Below, piece by piece: positions 44,227 to 51,672 of a stretch of 64,000 bases of DNA. The notes beneath the pieces are model-generated. The model was given only the letters and a program-made list of their open reading frames with translations, ran no database searches and was not told the DNA's origin. Source of the stretch: JAJPKK01 sp963802745 (lineage in GTDB: Bacteria; Pseudomonadota; Alphaproteobacteria; Rhizobiales; Xanthobacteraceae); assembly GCA_963802745.1 (NCBI GenBank), contig CAWDKL010000016.1:1-64000 (forward strand), in the 5' to 3' direction. The translations under genes and the position numbers were made by a program. How positions within the stretch are numbered: the stretch's first letter is position 1; each line of letters starts with the position of its first letter.

Positions 44227-45627
44227 CTAAACCGTTTCGATTTCCAACGGGAATAGCCCGGCCAGATCCGCGGTTCGCATCAGGTGATAAATGTTGAAGC
44301 GATAGGCGGGACCGATCGAGACTTCCGGCGGCGTGAACGGGAACGCCAGATTGCCGGCGGTCAACAGCCGGCCCTCATAGCCGTGATGCAGCAGATATTG
44401 CTTGGTCGTGCGCACCACCTCGGCGGCGCGCTCGCGCGTCGGCGCGATGCATTCCGCCATGATGAACACTTCCGGCGGCGGTGTTTCCACGACGGCCGGA
44501 GTCATGCGCACGCCCTGGATGCCGTAAACCCGCCAGGTCAGCACATAATCCTCAGGAGAATCCTCGCAAACCAGATCGCGAACCACGATCTCGACTTCCT
44601 TCAGCAGTTTGTCCTGCTGGGCGATGAATTTCGGATCTGCCGTGCCGCAGAGCAGAACCGCGCGCTCGCCGACCTTGCGCGAGCCCTCGATCTTGACCCA
44701 AGTCTCCTTGGCATCTGCCCACTGGGCGCCGATGACCCGGGTGCGGCGGTCGTCGATGGCGTGATAGGTGGCGCGGGTGAGATCGAGCCGGCCTTCGGGC
44801 TCGTAGACGGCAAAGGGATCGCTCTGCTCATAGAGGCTGTGGGCCGCGACCGACACCGGCGTGGCGCGCCGGTGCGGCGCCATGCTGTCGAGTTCAAAGC
44901 CTTCGTGGTCGAGCGTCGCCAGAATGGTGTCGCGGCCGCCGGGAACACAGCACAGCGACGCGCATTCGATGATCTTTGCCATGTGCATGGCCGGCCCGAC
45001 CGGAAAGCCAAGCATCGCCGGCAAGGCGGCAAAAATCGCCGTATCGCAGGCGCGGCCGGCGATGACCACATCGACATCCGCGGCGAGCGCCCGCTGCAAC
45101 GCGCTCATGCCCATCTGGCCGACGATGTGCGCGGCGGCGGCGATTTCCTGATCGTTCAGCGCCGGCATCTCGTCGATCGGCCTCATGCCATCAGTTTCCA
45201 GCGCCGCCTTCAGTACGGTTTTATCGATATCGGCACTCAGCACGCCCAAGCGAAATCGCAATCCGTTCTCGCGGGCAATGTCGCGCACCAGCGCCAGCGT
45301 CGCATCGAGATGCGGCTTGGCACCGGCCGATCCGGCCGATCCGATCACCAGCGGGATGTTGTGCGCGAGCGCGCCCAGCAGCACTTTCTTAAGGTCGCGC
45401 TTGGTCGAGGCCGGCGCGGTCGCCATGTCGCCGCTGCCGAGATAATAGGGGCCGATGTCGATCGACCCCATGTCGCACCCGATCAGATGCGGCTCGCGCT
45501 CGAGCCCGGCCGAAAATGCCGGAGTGGGGATTCCGTAGCCCAATTGACCCGATGCCCCGAGGATTCGGATCGGCTCCGACCGGTTCGCTTTGGAAAACCG
45601 ATCGAGGATGCGGGCGGAGGCGCTCAT
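44227..45627 (-). CDS. AtuA-like (DUF1446) acyl-CoA/terpene-utilisation family protein
   Basis: 466 residues. The family is named after AtuA of the acyclic terpene utilisation pathway, but its reaction is not established. Features: RILGASGQLGYGIPTPAF at the start, IGCDMGSIDIGPYYLGSGDM, LVIGSAGSAGAKPHLDATLA, DVDVVIAGRACDTAIFAALP, and CCVPGGRDTILATLD. Its ATG overlaps the stop codon of the DUF4387 gene (ATGA), so the two are translationally coupled. With the PEP-mutase-like gene it forms a leftward operon opposite a TRAP transporter, pointing to catabolism of an imported carboxylate. Confidence 0.88.
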   Translation of the reverse strand: MSASARILDRFSKANRSEPIRILGASGQLGYGIPTPAFSAGLEREPHLIGCDMGSIDIGPYYLGSGDMATAPASTKRDLKKVLLGALAHNIPLVIGSAGSAGAKPHLDATLALVRDIARENGLRFRLGVLSADIDKTVLKAALETDGMRPIDEMPALNDQEIAAAAHIVGQMGMSALQRALAADVDVVIAGRACDTAIFAALPAMLGFPVGPAMHMAKIIECASLCCVPGGRDTILATLDHEGFELDSMAPHRRATPVSVAAHSLYEQSDPFAVYEPEGRLDLTRATYHAIDDRRTRVIGAQWADAKETWVKIEGSRKVGERAVLLCGTADPKFIAQQDKLLKEVEIVVRDLVCEDSPEDYVLTWRVYGIQGVRMTPAVVETPPPEVFIMAECIAPTRERAAEVVRTTKQYLLHHGYEGRLLTAGNLAFPFTPPEVSIGPAYRFNIYHLMRTADLAGLFPLEIETV

Positions 45628-45926
45628 AGTTCGATGTCCAAAAGCGGCGCGTGCTGCTGGGCGCCATACACATCGCGGTCACCGGGATCGCCCGACATGA
45701 TTTGGCGCGGCACCACGATCTTGATGGCGCGGCCCAGCGGGTAGTTGATGATGCTAACGGTGTTTGCCGCCACGCCGTAAAGCGGCGCGACCGTCTCGGG
45801 CGTGATCGCCTCGGATTGTGCCGCCCGTTGATAATCCGCATCGTCCCGGAAAATAATATCGAGCGTAAACCGCCGCGGCCCGGCGTTCTTGCTGCGCACG
45901 ACTTGCGCCAAATCTTGCAGCTTCAT
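45624..45926 (-). CDS. DUF4387 protein, AtuA-associated
   Basis: 100-residue protein: MKLQDLAQVVRSKNAGPRRF, TLDIIFRDDADYQRA, VSIINYPLGRAIKIVVPRQI, DVYGAQQHAPLLDIEL. DUF4387 proteins are small and usually encoded beside or fused to DUF1446/AtuA proteins, suggesting they form one enzyme; their biochemistry is unknown. The start follows a GCAGGAT site; the stop overlaps the AtuA-like start by four bases. It begins 37 bases after the PEP-mutase-like stop. Confidence 0.88.
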   Translation of the reverse strand: MKLQDLAQVVRSKNAGPRRFTLDIIFRDDADYQRAAQSEAITPETVAPLYGVAANTVSIINYPLGRAIKIVVPRQIMSGDPGDRDVYGAQQHAPLLDIEL

Positions 45927-45963
45927 GACTGATCCTGCGGGGTGGGGCGAATGGATCGCGAGA

Positions 45964-46848
45964 TTAGCGGCTCTCCACCGTTTCTTCTTCGATCGCATAA
46001 TATTCATCAAGCCCGATCAGATCCTCGACGTCTTTGCGTGCGCGCACCATTTCGGCTTCCGTCAGTTGGGTGAAGCCGCCGGTCGTCCGCAGTTCCTTCA
46101 GCACGTTCTGCTGGGCGACGAAGGCCGGCAGCAGCATGACCTGCGCTTCGATACACGCGACGTAGCCCATCTGCTCCAACTCCTGGCGGGTGAAGATGGG
46201 CCGGCCGTCGCGATTGCCGCGGCTCATCACATAGACCAGCGGCAGCTTGCAGACCTGCGGAGCTTGCTCCGCTTCCGCCGGATTGCGCGGGAACAGCAGG
46301 CCGAGATCGGCCCCGACATCGGCCGCGCGATTGATGCGGTCGGCGGCTTCCGCAAGTCCGAACTCGCGGCACGTATCGGTGCGGGCGATGATGACGAAAT
46401 CCGGATCGGCCGCATCGCGGGCACGGCAGGCGAATTTGATCTTGGTAACGAAATCCGCGGTCGGAATTCCGTGAACGTGATATTTATGGTAGTGCGCGCG
46501 CTTCGGGAACAGCTGGTCCTCGACGTGAACGCCGGCAATGCCGGCGCGGATGAATTCCCGAATGGTGCGCATGGTGTGCAGCGGCTCGCCGAAGCCCGCC
46601 CCGGCGTCGGCCACGACCGGAATCCCGATACTGGACGCCACCGCCTCGGCGATATCGACCTGTTCGGTCATGGTCATCAGCGGTTCGGTCGTGGCCCGCG
46701 ATCCGCCGGAGACATATCCGCCCACATAAGCGGCCTCGAACCCCGCTTGTTCGACCAGCCGCGCGCCCAGCGGATCATAGACCGACGGCATGTGGAGAAA
46801 CGTCTTGGCTTTAACGTGGGCGCGCAGAGCGCCGGCTTTTGTCGCCAT
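45964..46848 (-). CDS. Isocitrate lyase/PEP mutase superfamily protein lacking the catalytic Cys motif
   Basis: 294-residue alpha/beta-barrel enzyme of the family that cleaves or forms C-C or P-C bonds next to a carboxylate (PEP mutase, methylisocitrate lyase, dimethylmalate lyase, oxaloacetate decarboxylase). Motifs: PSVYDPLGARLVEQAGFEAA, PVVADAGAGFGEPLHTMRTI (metal Asp), GVHVEDQLFPKRAHYHKY and FVIIARTDTCREFGLAEA. In lyases the gating loop reads K-K/R-C-G-H; here it is PKRAHYH, without Cys. That argues against isocitrate or methylisocitrate lyase activity. The start follows AGGAGACAACCCGG. First gene of the leftward operon. Confidence 0.9.
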   Translation of the reverse strand: MATKAGALRAHVKAKTFLHMPSVYDPLGARLVEQAGFEAAYVGGYVSGGSRATTEPLMTMTEQVDIAEAVASSIGIPVVADAGAGFGEPLHTMRTIREFIRAGIAGVHVEDQLFPKRAHYHKYHVHGIPTADFVTKIKFACRARDAADPDFVIIARTDTCREFGLAEAADRINRAADVGADLGLLFPRNPAEAEQAPQVCKLPLVYVMSRGNRDGRPIFTRQELEQMGYVACIEAQVMLLPAFVAQQNVLKELRTTGGFTQLTEAEMVRARKDVEDLIGLDEYYAIEEETVESR

Positions 46849-47023
46849 CCGGGTTGTCTCCTGTTGAGAGGTATGTTGAATGTCGAGTGGACAACATGTC
46901 AACCGTCAATCATGATCCGCCGGTCTACCCAAAGGCACGCAATCAGCCGGCAGATTTTATCGACAAGGGCCGCGCTGCGATTGCTGCCGGAGGCCTCCGA
47001 CCAGGACGCAAGCGACCCAAGCG
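46849..47023. promoter_or_regulatory. Divergent promoter region between catabolic operon and TRAP genes
   Basis: 175 bases separate the two divergent operons, so both promoters and any shared operator should lie here. Somewhat AT-richer words occur around 46866-46925 (TTGAATGTCGAGTGGACAACATGTC). GACAACATGTC resembles part of an imperfect palindrome, such as GntR-family proteins bind, but no regulator gene is in the locus. Confidence 0.4.
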
Positions 47024-47557
47024 ATGAAACGCATCATCACGGCGCTAGACCACGTCATCTCCGGCGCGGAAACTGTCTGCATCGTCGGCTTCACCGCGGC
47101 CGCGTTGATGCTGGGCGTTATGCAAGTCGTCTTGCGCTATGGCTTCAACACCGGACTCACCTGGGCCGAAGCCGTGTTCGTGATCTTCACGGTGGCCGGC
47201 ATGATGTTCGCCGGCAGCCGCGCCGTCCGCGACGACAAACATGTACGGGTCGATATAGCGTCGCATCTATTTTCACCGCGCATCGCGCGGGCTTTCGAAT
47301 ACAGCTCGCTTATGGTCTGTTTGGCGCTCACCGGCTATTTCGCTTATTGTGGCGCCCGCTACGTCATATTCCTGCAGTCGATCAATTCCATATCCCCGGA
47401 AACCGGCATGCCGGATTGGGTATTTTATTCGCTCGTGCCGGTGACCATGGGAATGTTCGCGATCCGTTATGTGATCCGGATTCTGCGGACCGTGCGCGGC
47501 GAGGACACACCGCGCCACTTTGCGCGCGCGGAATTGCCCACCGAGGACCGCCGATGA
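47024..47557 (+). CDS. TRAP transporter small permease (DctQ family)
   Basis: 177-residue inner-membrane subunit with four helices, the first including ETVCIVGFTAAALMLGVMQV. Family motifs: VVLRYGFNTGLTWAEAVFVI and GMMFAGSRAVRDDKHVRVDI. With the DctM and DctP proteins it imports a carboxylate using a sodium gradient. Its stop overlaps the DctM start (ATGA). No strong ribosome binding site precedes it. First gene of the rightward operon. Confidence 0.95.
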   Translation: MKRIITALDHVISGAETVCIVGFTAAALMLGVMQVVLRYGFNTGLTWAEAVFVIFTVAGMMFAGSRAVRDDKHVRVDIASHLFSPRIARAFEYSSLMVCLALTGYFAYCGARYVIFLQSINSISPETGMPDWVFYSLVPVTMGMFAIRYVIRILRTVRGEDTPRHFARAELPTEDRR

Positions 47558-48876
47558 CGATAGCGGTCCTGGTCATCAGCTTTTTTGGGCTGCTGCTGAT
47601 CGGCGTGCCGGTCGCCGTCGCGTTCGGTGCGGCGACCGTCTTCACCTCGTTGCTGTTCAACCCGATCCCGCCGGAGATCATCGGCCAGAAGGTTCTCGAC
47701 AACGTCGATCATTTTACCCTCATGGCGGTGCCGTTCTTCTTTATCGCCGCCGGCCTGATGGAAACCGGAGGCCTGGTTCGCAGGCTGGTCGGCCTGGCGA
47801 ATGCCTTTGCCGGCCATCTGCGCGGCGGCCTCGGCATGACCGCCGTGCTCAGCTGCATCCTGTTCGCGGCGATTTCCGGATCGAGCCCTGCGACCGTGGC
47901 CGCAGTCGGCCGCGTCATGTATCCGTCCCTGGTGCGCGAAGGCTATAGTCCGCGCTATGCGATCGGTGCGTTGGCCACCGCCGGGTCGCTCGGAATTCTG
48001 ATTCCGCCGAGTATCCCGATGATCCTCTATGGGTTCGTGACGGAAACGTCGATCACCCATTTGTTCATGGCCGGCGTCGTCCCCGGCTTGATGTATGGCG
48101 CGGGCCTCATGCTCATGGCCTATCTGCTGGCGGATCGTGCCGGGCCGAAGCTGCAGCCCCGGGCAAGCTGGACGGACCGTGCGGTCAAGCTGAAAGCGGC
48201 GGGGCCGGCTCTGTTCCTCCCGGTGTTCATTTTCGTCGGCATTTACGGAGTCCCGGGCTTCAGCATCTTGGGCTATTCGTTTGCGGGTGGTGCGATATTT
48301 ACGCCGACCGAAGCGGCCGTGATGGCGGCAGCGCTGGCGCTCTTCATCGGCATCGTTATTTACCGCGAGATGACGCCGCGAACGGCCGTGGACACGGTCC
48401 TGGCAACGGCACCGACCATCGGCATGGTGTTCTTCATCACCACCAATGCGCTGCTGTTTGCCTTTTTCATCACGCAGCTCGGGATTCCGCAGGCGTTGGC
48501 GAATTTCCTGACCTCGATGCACACACCAGCCTGGCTGTTCCTGCTGATGGTCAACATCCTGCTGATCATCGTCGGCTTCTTTCTGGAGGGCACGCCGACC
48601 GTACTGATGTTCGTTCCAATTCTGTTTCCGGCGGCCAGGCAGCTCGGCATCGATCCGGTCCATTTCTGCGTGATCGTCGTCGTCAATATCGAGCTCGGAT
48701 TGATCCATCCTCCGGTCGGTCTGAACCTGTTTGTCGGCAGCGCGATTTCCGGACTGCCGGTGATGCAGGTATTTTATGCCGTGCTGCCTTGGATGTGCGT
48801 CACTGTCGCGACGTTGCTGCTGGTGACCTATGTGCCGGAAATATCCTTGTTCCTGCCGCGCCTGTTGCTCGGCTGA
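47554..48876 (+). CDS. TRAP transporter large permease (DctM family)
   Basis: 440-residue membrane transporter with about 12 helices; the transport channel. Signature stretches: LLLIGVPVAVAFGAATVF, LMAVPFFFIAAGLMETGG, FAAISGSSPATVAAVGRVMY, TAGSLGILIPPSIPMILYGF, and IELGLIHPPVGLNLFVGSAI. All are classic DctM/SiaM positions. It overlaps the upstream dctQ by four bases and precedes dctP by 24 bases. Confidence 0.97.
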   Translation: MTIAVLVISFFGLLLIGVPVAVAFGAATVFTSLLFNPIPPEIIGQKVLDNVDHFTLMAVPFFFIAAGLMETGGLVRRLVGLANAFAGHLRGGLGMTAVLSCILFAAISGSSPATVAAVGRVMYPSLVREGYSPRYAIGALATAGSLGILIPPSIPMILYGFVTETSITHLFMAGVVPGLMYGAGLMLMAYLLADRAGPKLQPRASWTDRAVKLKAAGPALFLPVFIFVGIYGVPGFSILGYSFAGGAIFTPTEAAVMAAALALFIGIVIYREMTPRTAVDTVLATAPTIGMVFFITTNALLFAFFITQLGIPQALANFLTSMHTPAWLFLLMVNILLIIVGFFLEGTPTVLMFVPILFPAARQLGIDPVHFCVIVVVNIELGLIHPPVGLNLFVGSAISGLPVMQVFYAVLPWMCVTVATLLLVTYVPEISLFLPRLLLG

Positions 48877-48900
48877 ACCGACCAACCCGAGGGAAACGCC

Positions 48901-49917
48901 ATGAAGACGAAATCGCCTCTTCAAATATGTTCCGCCGCCTGTTGGTTCGCCCTGATGCTGCTGCTGGCCACGCCGGGCCAGGCACAAATCAAGATCGTCA
49001 TGTCGAACGACAACAGCGCGCTCGGCCTGAAGGGCAAGACGTTCGAGCTGTTCAGGCAGGAAATCGCACAACGGCTCGGAAACAAAGTCATCGTCGAGCT
49101 GCATCATTCCGGCACGCTGTTCAATCAGAAGACCCAGATGCAGGGCGTCCAGCTTGGCGGTGCGAATTTCATTGCTCCGGGATTCGGCTCGTTCGCGTCG
49201 CAGGCGCCGAATATCAACGTGCTATCGATCCCGTTTCTGCTGCCGTCCCCCGACGCGATCAACGCGGCAATCGACGATCCCAAGGTGCGGCAGGTCTTCA
49301 TGCGCGACCTGGAACGCAAGAATCTTGCGGTGGTCGGCGTCTGGATGAACGGCCCGCGCGATATCAGCAGCCGCTTGCAAAAGCCGATCCTGCTGCCGGC
49401 CGACTTGGCCGGTATCAAGATTCGCGTGCAGCCGGCGCCGGTCGATATCAGGACGATGCGGGCATTCGGCGCCAACGTGGTCACCATCGACTGGACGGAG
49501 GTTCCGACCGCGATGCAACAAGGCGTCATCGACGCCGTGGAGCCGACACCGAATGCCCTGGTCGGCGCCGGCTTGCCGGAACTGATTTCCCAGACCACCA
49601 AGGTCGCGTATCGCTTTGATTTTTACCTCGTTGCGACCAACAAGGCATGGTGGGACAAACTGCCGGATGATGTGCGTACCGGCATCAAGGCCGCGCTGGC
49701 CACCGCGAGCAGATGGAATTGGGAGAATACCGACCAGGAGAACCTCAATGCCTACGTCCAACTTAAACAAATGGGCAAAAACGTTTATGATCTCAATGCC
49801 GACCAGCGTCGGCAATGGGTAGTGGCCGCACAGCCGCTTTGGAAACAATTCGGCGACGACGCCGTGGGTACGGATGTCATGAATCGCCTGAAGGAAATCA
49901 ATGCAAAATATAAATGA
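48901..49917 (+). CDS. TRAP transporter substrate-binding protein (DctP family)
   Basis: 338-residue periplasmic protein with signal peptide (FALMLLLATPGQAQ). DctP pattern: FELFRQEIAQRLGNKVIVEL, GANFIAPGFGSFASQAPNIN, and LAGIKIRVQPAPVDIRTMRA, where the Arg should bind the substrate carboxylate; then VTIDWTEVPTAMQQGVIDAV. The substrate is therefore probably an organic acid matching the adjacent AtuA/DUF4387/PEP-mutase-like operon. The third and last gene of the TRAP operon; the start follows CCGAGGGAAACGCC. Confidence 0.96.
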   Translation: MKTKSPLQICSAACWFALMLLLATPGQAQIKIVMSNDNSALGLKGKTFELFRQEIAQRLGNKVIVELHHSGTLFNQKTQMQGVQLGGANFIAPGFGSFASQAPNINVLSIPFLLPSPDAINAAIDDPKVRQVFMRDLERKNLAVVGVWMNGPRDISSRLQKPILLPADLAGIKIRVQPAPVDIRTMRAFGANVVTIDWTEVPTAMQQGVIDAVEPTPNALVGAGLPELISQTTKVAYRFDFYLVATNKAWWDKLPDDVRTGIKAALATASRWNWENTDQENLNAYVQLKQMGKNVYDLNADQRRQWVVAAQPLWKQFGDDAVGTDVMNRLKEINAKYK

Positions 49918-50095
49918 CGGCATCCGCTTAAGCGAACGGGCCAGCGTTCCGGCGGCATCGGCAGTCAAGGCGCTCGCCGTTGCCAGCTGACGACCGGGCT
50001 CCCGGCGCCGGAATTTCCTGCGATGGCGTCTGCGATGAACACGAAATGGCCGAGACGCGCCGGGCCATGATTCCGTGGTGTTTAGACGTACCGGG

Positions 50096-51085
50096 TCAGT
50101 TCCCCGGACGTGTCTGCTGAGAGGCCACCTTCGTCCCCTTCGCGGCCCCCTCGCTTTCGACGCCGCTCAATTGACTGGCGAGCCGAAGGCGGGCCTCGCG
50201 CAATTGTGCGGCAAGTTGATGGTAGGTTGGCCCAGCTTGGATATGCGCCGGATCGTACCCGGGCATTGGGCGTCGCAGGCCGTATTTCGCCCCATGGGCA
50301 TCGACCCAACGCCAGGCTGCGGAAGCGTCGCCCGAGGCCGTGGTAAGGTCGATAGCGCGCCCATGTCCGTAGCCGCCGGTCGCGTTGCTACCGCCATGCT
50401 GCGAATTGCCGCCATGGGCTTTGAAGCCGGAGGCGAGCGCCTGGCGATAATCGTCGCGGAAGGCGCTCAGCATCGACCAATGAATTCCGCTCGCATCCAT
50501 CGCCTGTCCGGCATGGTAAAGCTGTTCACGGAAATCCGGATCCATCCCGCCGATCACATATTCCTGCAGCGATACGCCGCGATGTTTTGCGGCAGCCGGG
50601 TCTTTCCAGGTGAAATCGCCGGAGGAATCCGATTTGACGGTCAGCCGCTGATAAACGTCCCATAGATAGCGGTCGACCTTTTGCATGATACTGGCGGGCC
50701 GGCGCTTCGGCGTTTCGGCGACGCGTTCGTCCGGCTTCATCCGCGTGGCGTCCGGGGGCACCTCGATCGACGGCGGCGCTTTTGCCTCTTTGGCGCCCCG
50801 CGCCACGGCGGGAAGGTCCGTCTCCCCGCCGGATTCGTCGCCGGCCGCCGCACTCGCGTCTACCAACTCCATCGGGGAGGGCACAAGTGGCGACGGCGGT
50901 GCCGCGGATGTATTGAAGGCCGATGTCTCCAGCACGTATTCGCTGTGCTTGGGAGTCGGAAATGGATTGGAAAGTGCCAGCGGCAGCGCAACGACGAATA
51001 CCAATATGCCGCACACCGACCCGGCTGACAAGATTGCAAAGTGGGAAATCCGGTCAGCCGATTTCGTTTCGCGAGATACTCTCAT
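50096..51085 (-). CDS. Membrane-anchored M15/D-Ala-D-Ala carboxypeptidase-like protein
   Basis: 329 residues. One N-terminal helix (FAILSAGSVCGILVFVVALP) anchors a Ser/Pro/Ala-rich linker and a C-terminal domain of the hedgehog/DD-peptidase fold. The domain reads WSMLSAFRDDYRQALASGFK, GGNSQHGGSNATGGYGHGRA and IDLTTASGDASAAWRWVDAH; the SQHGGS and GHGRAID elements match the HxxGxAxD-like zinc site of the VanY/M15 group. It probably cleaves or binds peptidoglycan peptides in the periplasm. Similar unnamed proteins are common in Bradyrhizobium. Activity is unproven because the motif spacing is not standard. Confidence 0.72.
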   Translation of the reverse strand: MRVSRETKSADRISHFAILSAGSVCGILVFVVALPLALSNPFPTPKHSEYVLETSAFNTSAAPPSPLVPSPMELVDASAAAGDESGGETDLPAVARGAKEAKAPPSIEVPPDATRMKPDERVAETPKRRPASIMQKVDRYLWDVYQRLTVKSDSSGDFTWKDPAAAKHRGVSLQEYVIGGMDPDFREQLYHAGQAMDASGIHWSMLSAFRDDYRQALASGFKAHGGNSQHGGSNATGGYGHGRAIDLTTASGDASAAWRWVDAHGAKYGLRRPMPGYDPAHIQAGPTYHQLAAQLREARLRLASQLSGVESEGAAKGTKVASQQTRPGN

Positions 51086-51672
51086 GCGAAGCCCCCCCTA
51101 TACGCATGTCAAACGGCGGCGATTGCTACCGGCCTCCCCCCGGAGGTGCGGTACACCGCAAGGCTCTACCAACGTCCCGGCTTTCGTTTACGTCCGCGTA
51201 GGTTAGTAGGCGGTTAATCGGCGTCTCGCCGGGCCGGGGCCGGTCAACACGACGGTGGGGCTGATGCCCGGACAACCGAGATGGCTGCCATGACGCTTCG
51301 CCCACCGCACGTTCATCTAAAGCCAATGATTACGGCGCCAGTTCGATCATGGTATGGTCGGACCGGGCCGAAATATGGCCCGGCTCGGTCCGAGTTTCGG
51401 GCGAAAAGATGCCGGACGGCCGTTTCCGCCCGCCGGCCGTGGCTCAGCCGATGCCCGCGGAGAAAACGGCGCGAACAAGAGCGCCTTGGATGCGAGCCGG
51501 GATTTGCAGGATTGCGGCGGCATCCCGATCGGTCGTATGGTCCGCCTCGCGTACGGACAAGCGGCAGTCCCGGGCTTCGGGCCGCGTTCAGCCTCGACCA
51601 ACGCGCTTCGCCGGCGGCATGCCCGCCAACCCTGGCCAAGACCTCAAACCCCTTCATGTCCGGCGTCCCGCC
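51086..51672. other. Intergenic region, no gene recognised
   Basis: 587 bases between the divergent M15-like and carbamoyltransferase genes. The frame of the carbamoyltransferase is open upstream to 51349, but the extension has no family similarity and no start site I would prefer. No RNA gene or repeat was identified. Confidence 0.5.

Noticed and set aside
45889..48876. Apparent 995-residue protein ending in DctM
   Set aside because: The N-terminal half is antisense to the PEP-mutase-like and DUF4387 genes and overlaps dctQ; DctM has its own start at 47554 overlapping the dctQ stop.
51349..51672. 108-codon N-terminal extension of the carbamoyltransferase
   Set aside because: The family begins at MHLLGIHNGNHDAA; the extension is Arg/Pro-rich without motif or binding site.
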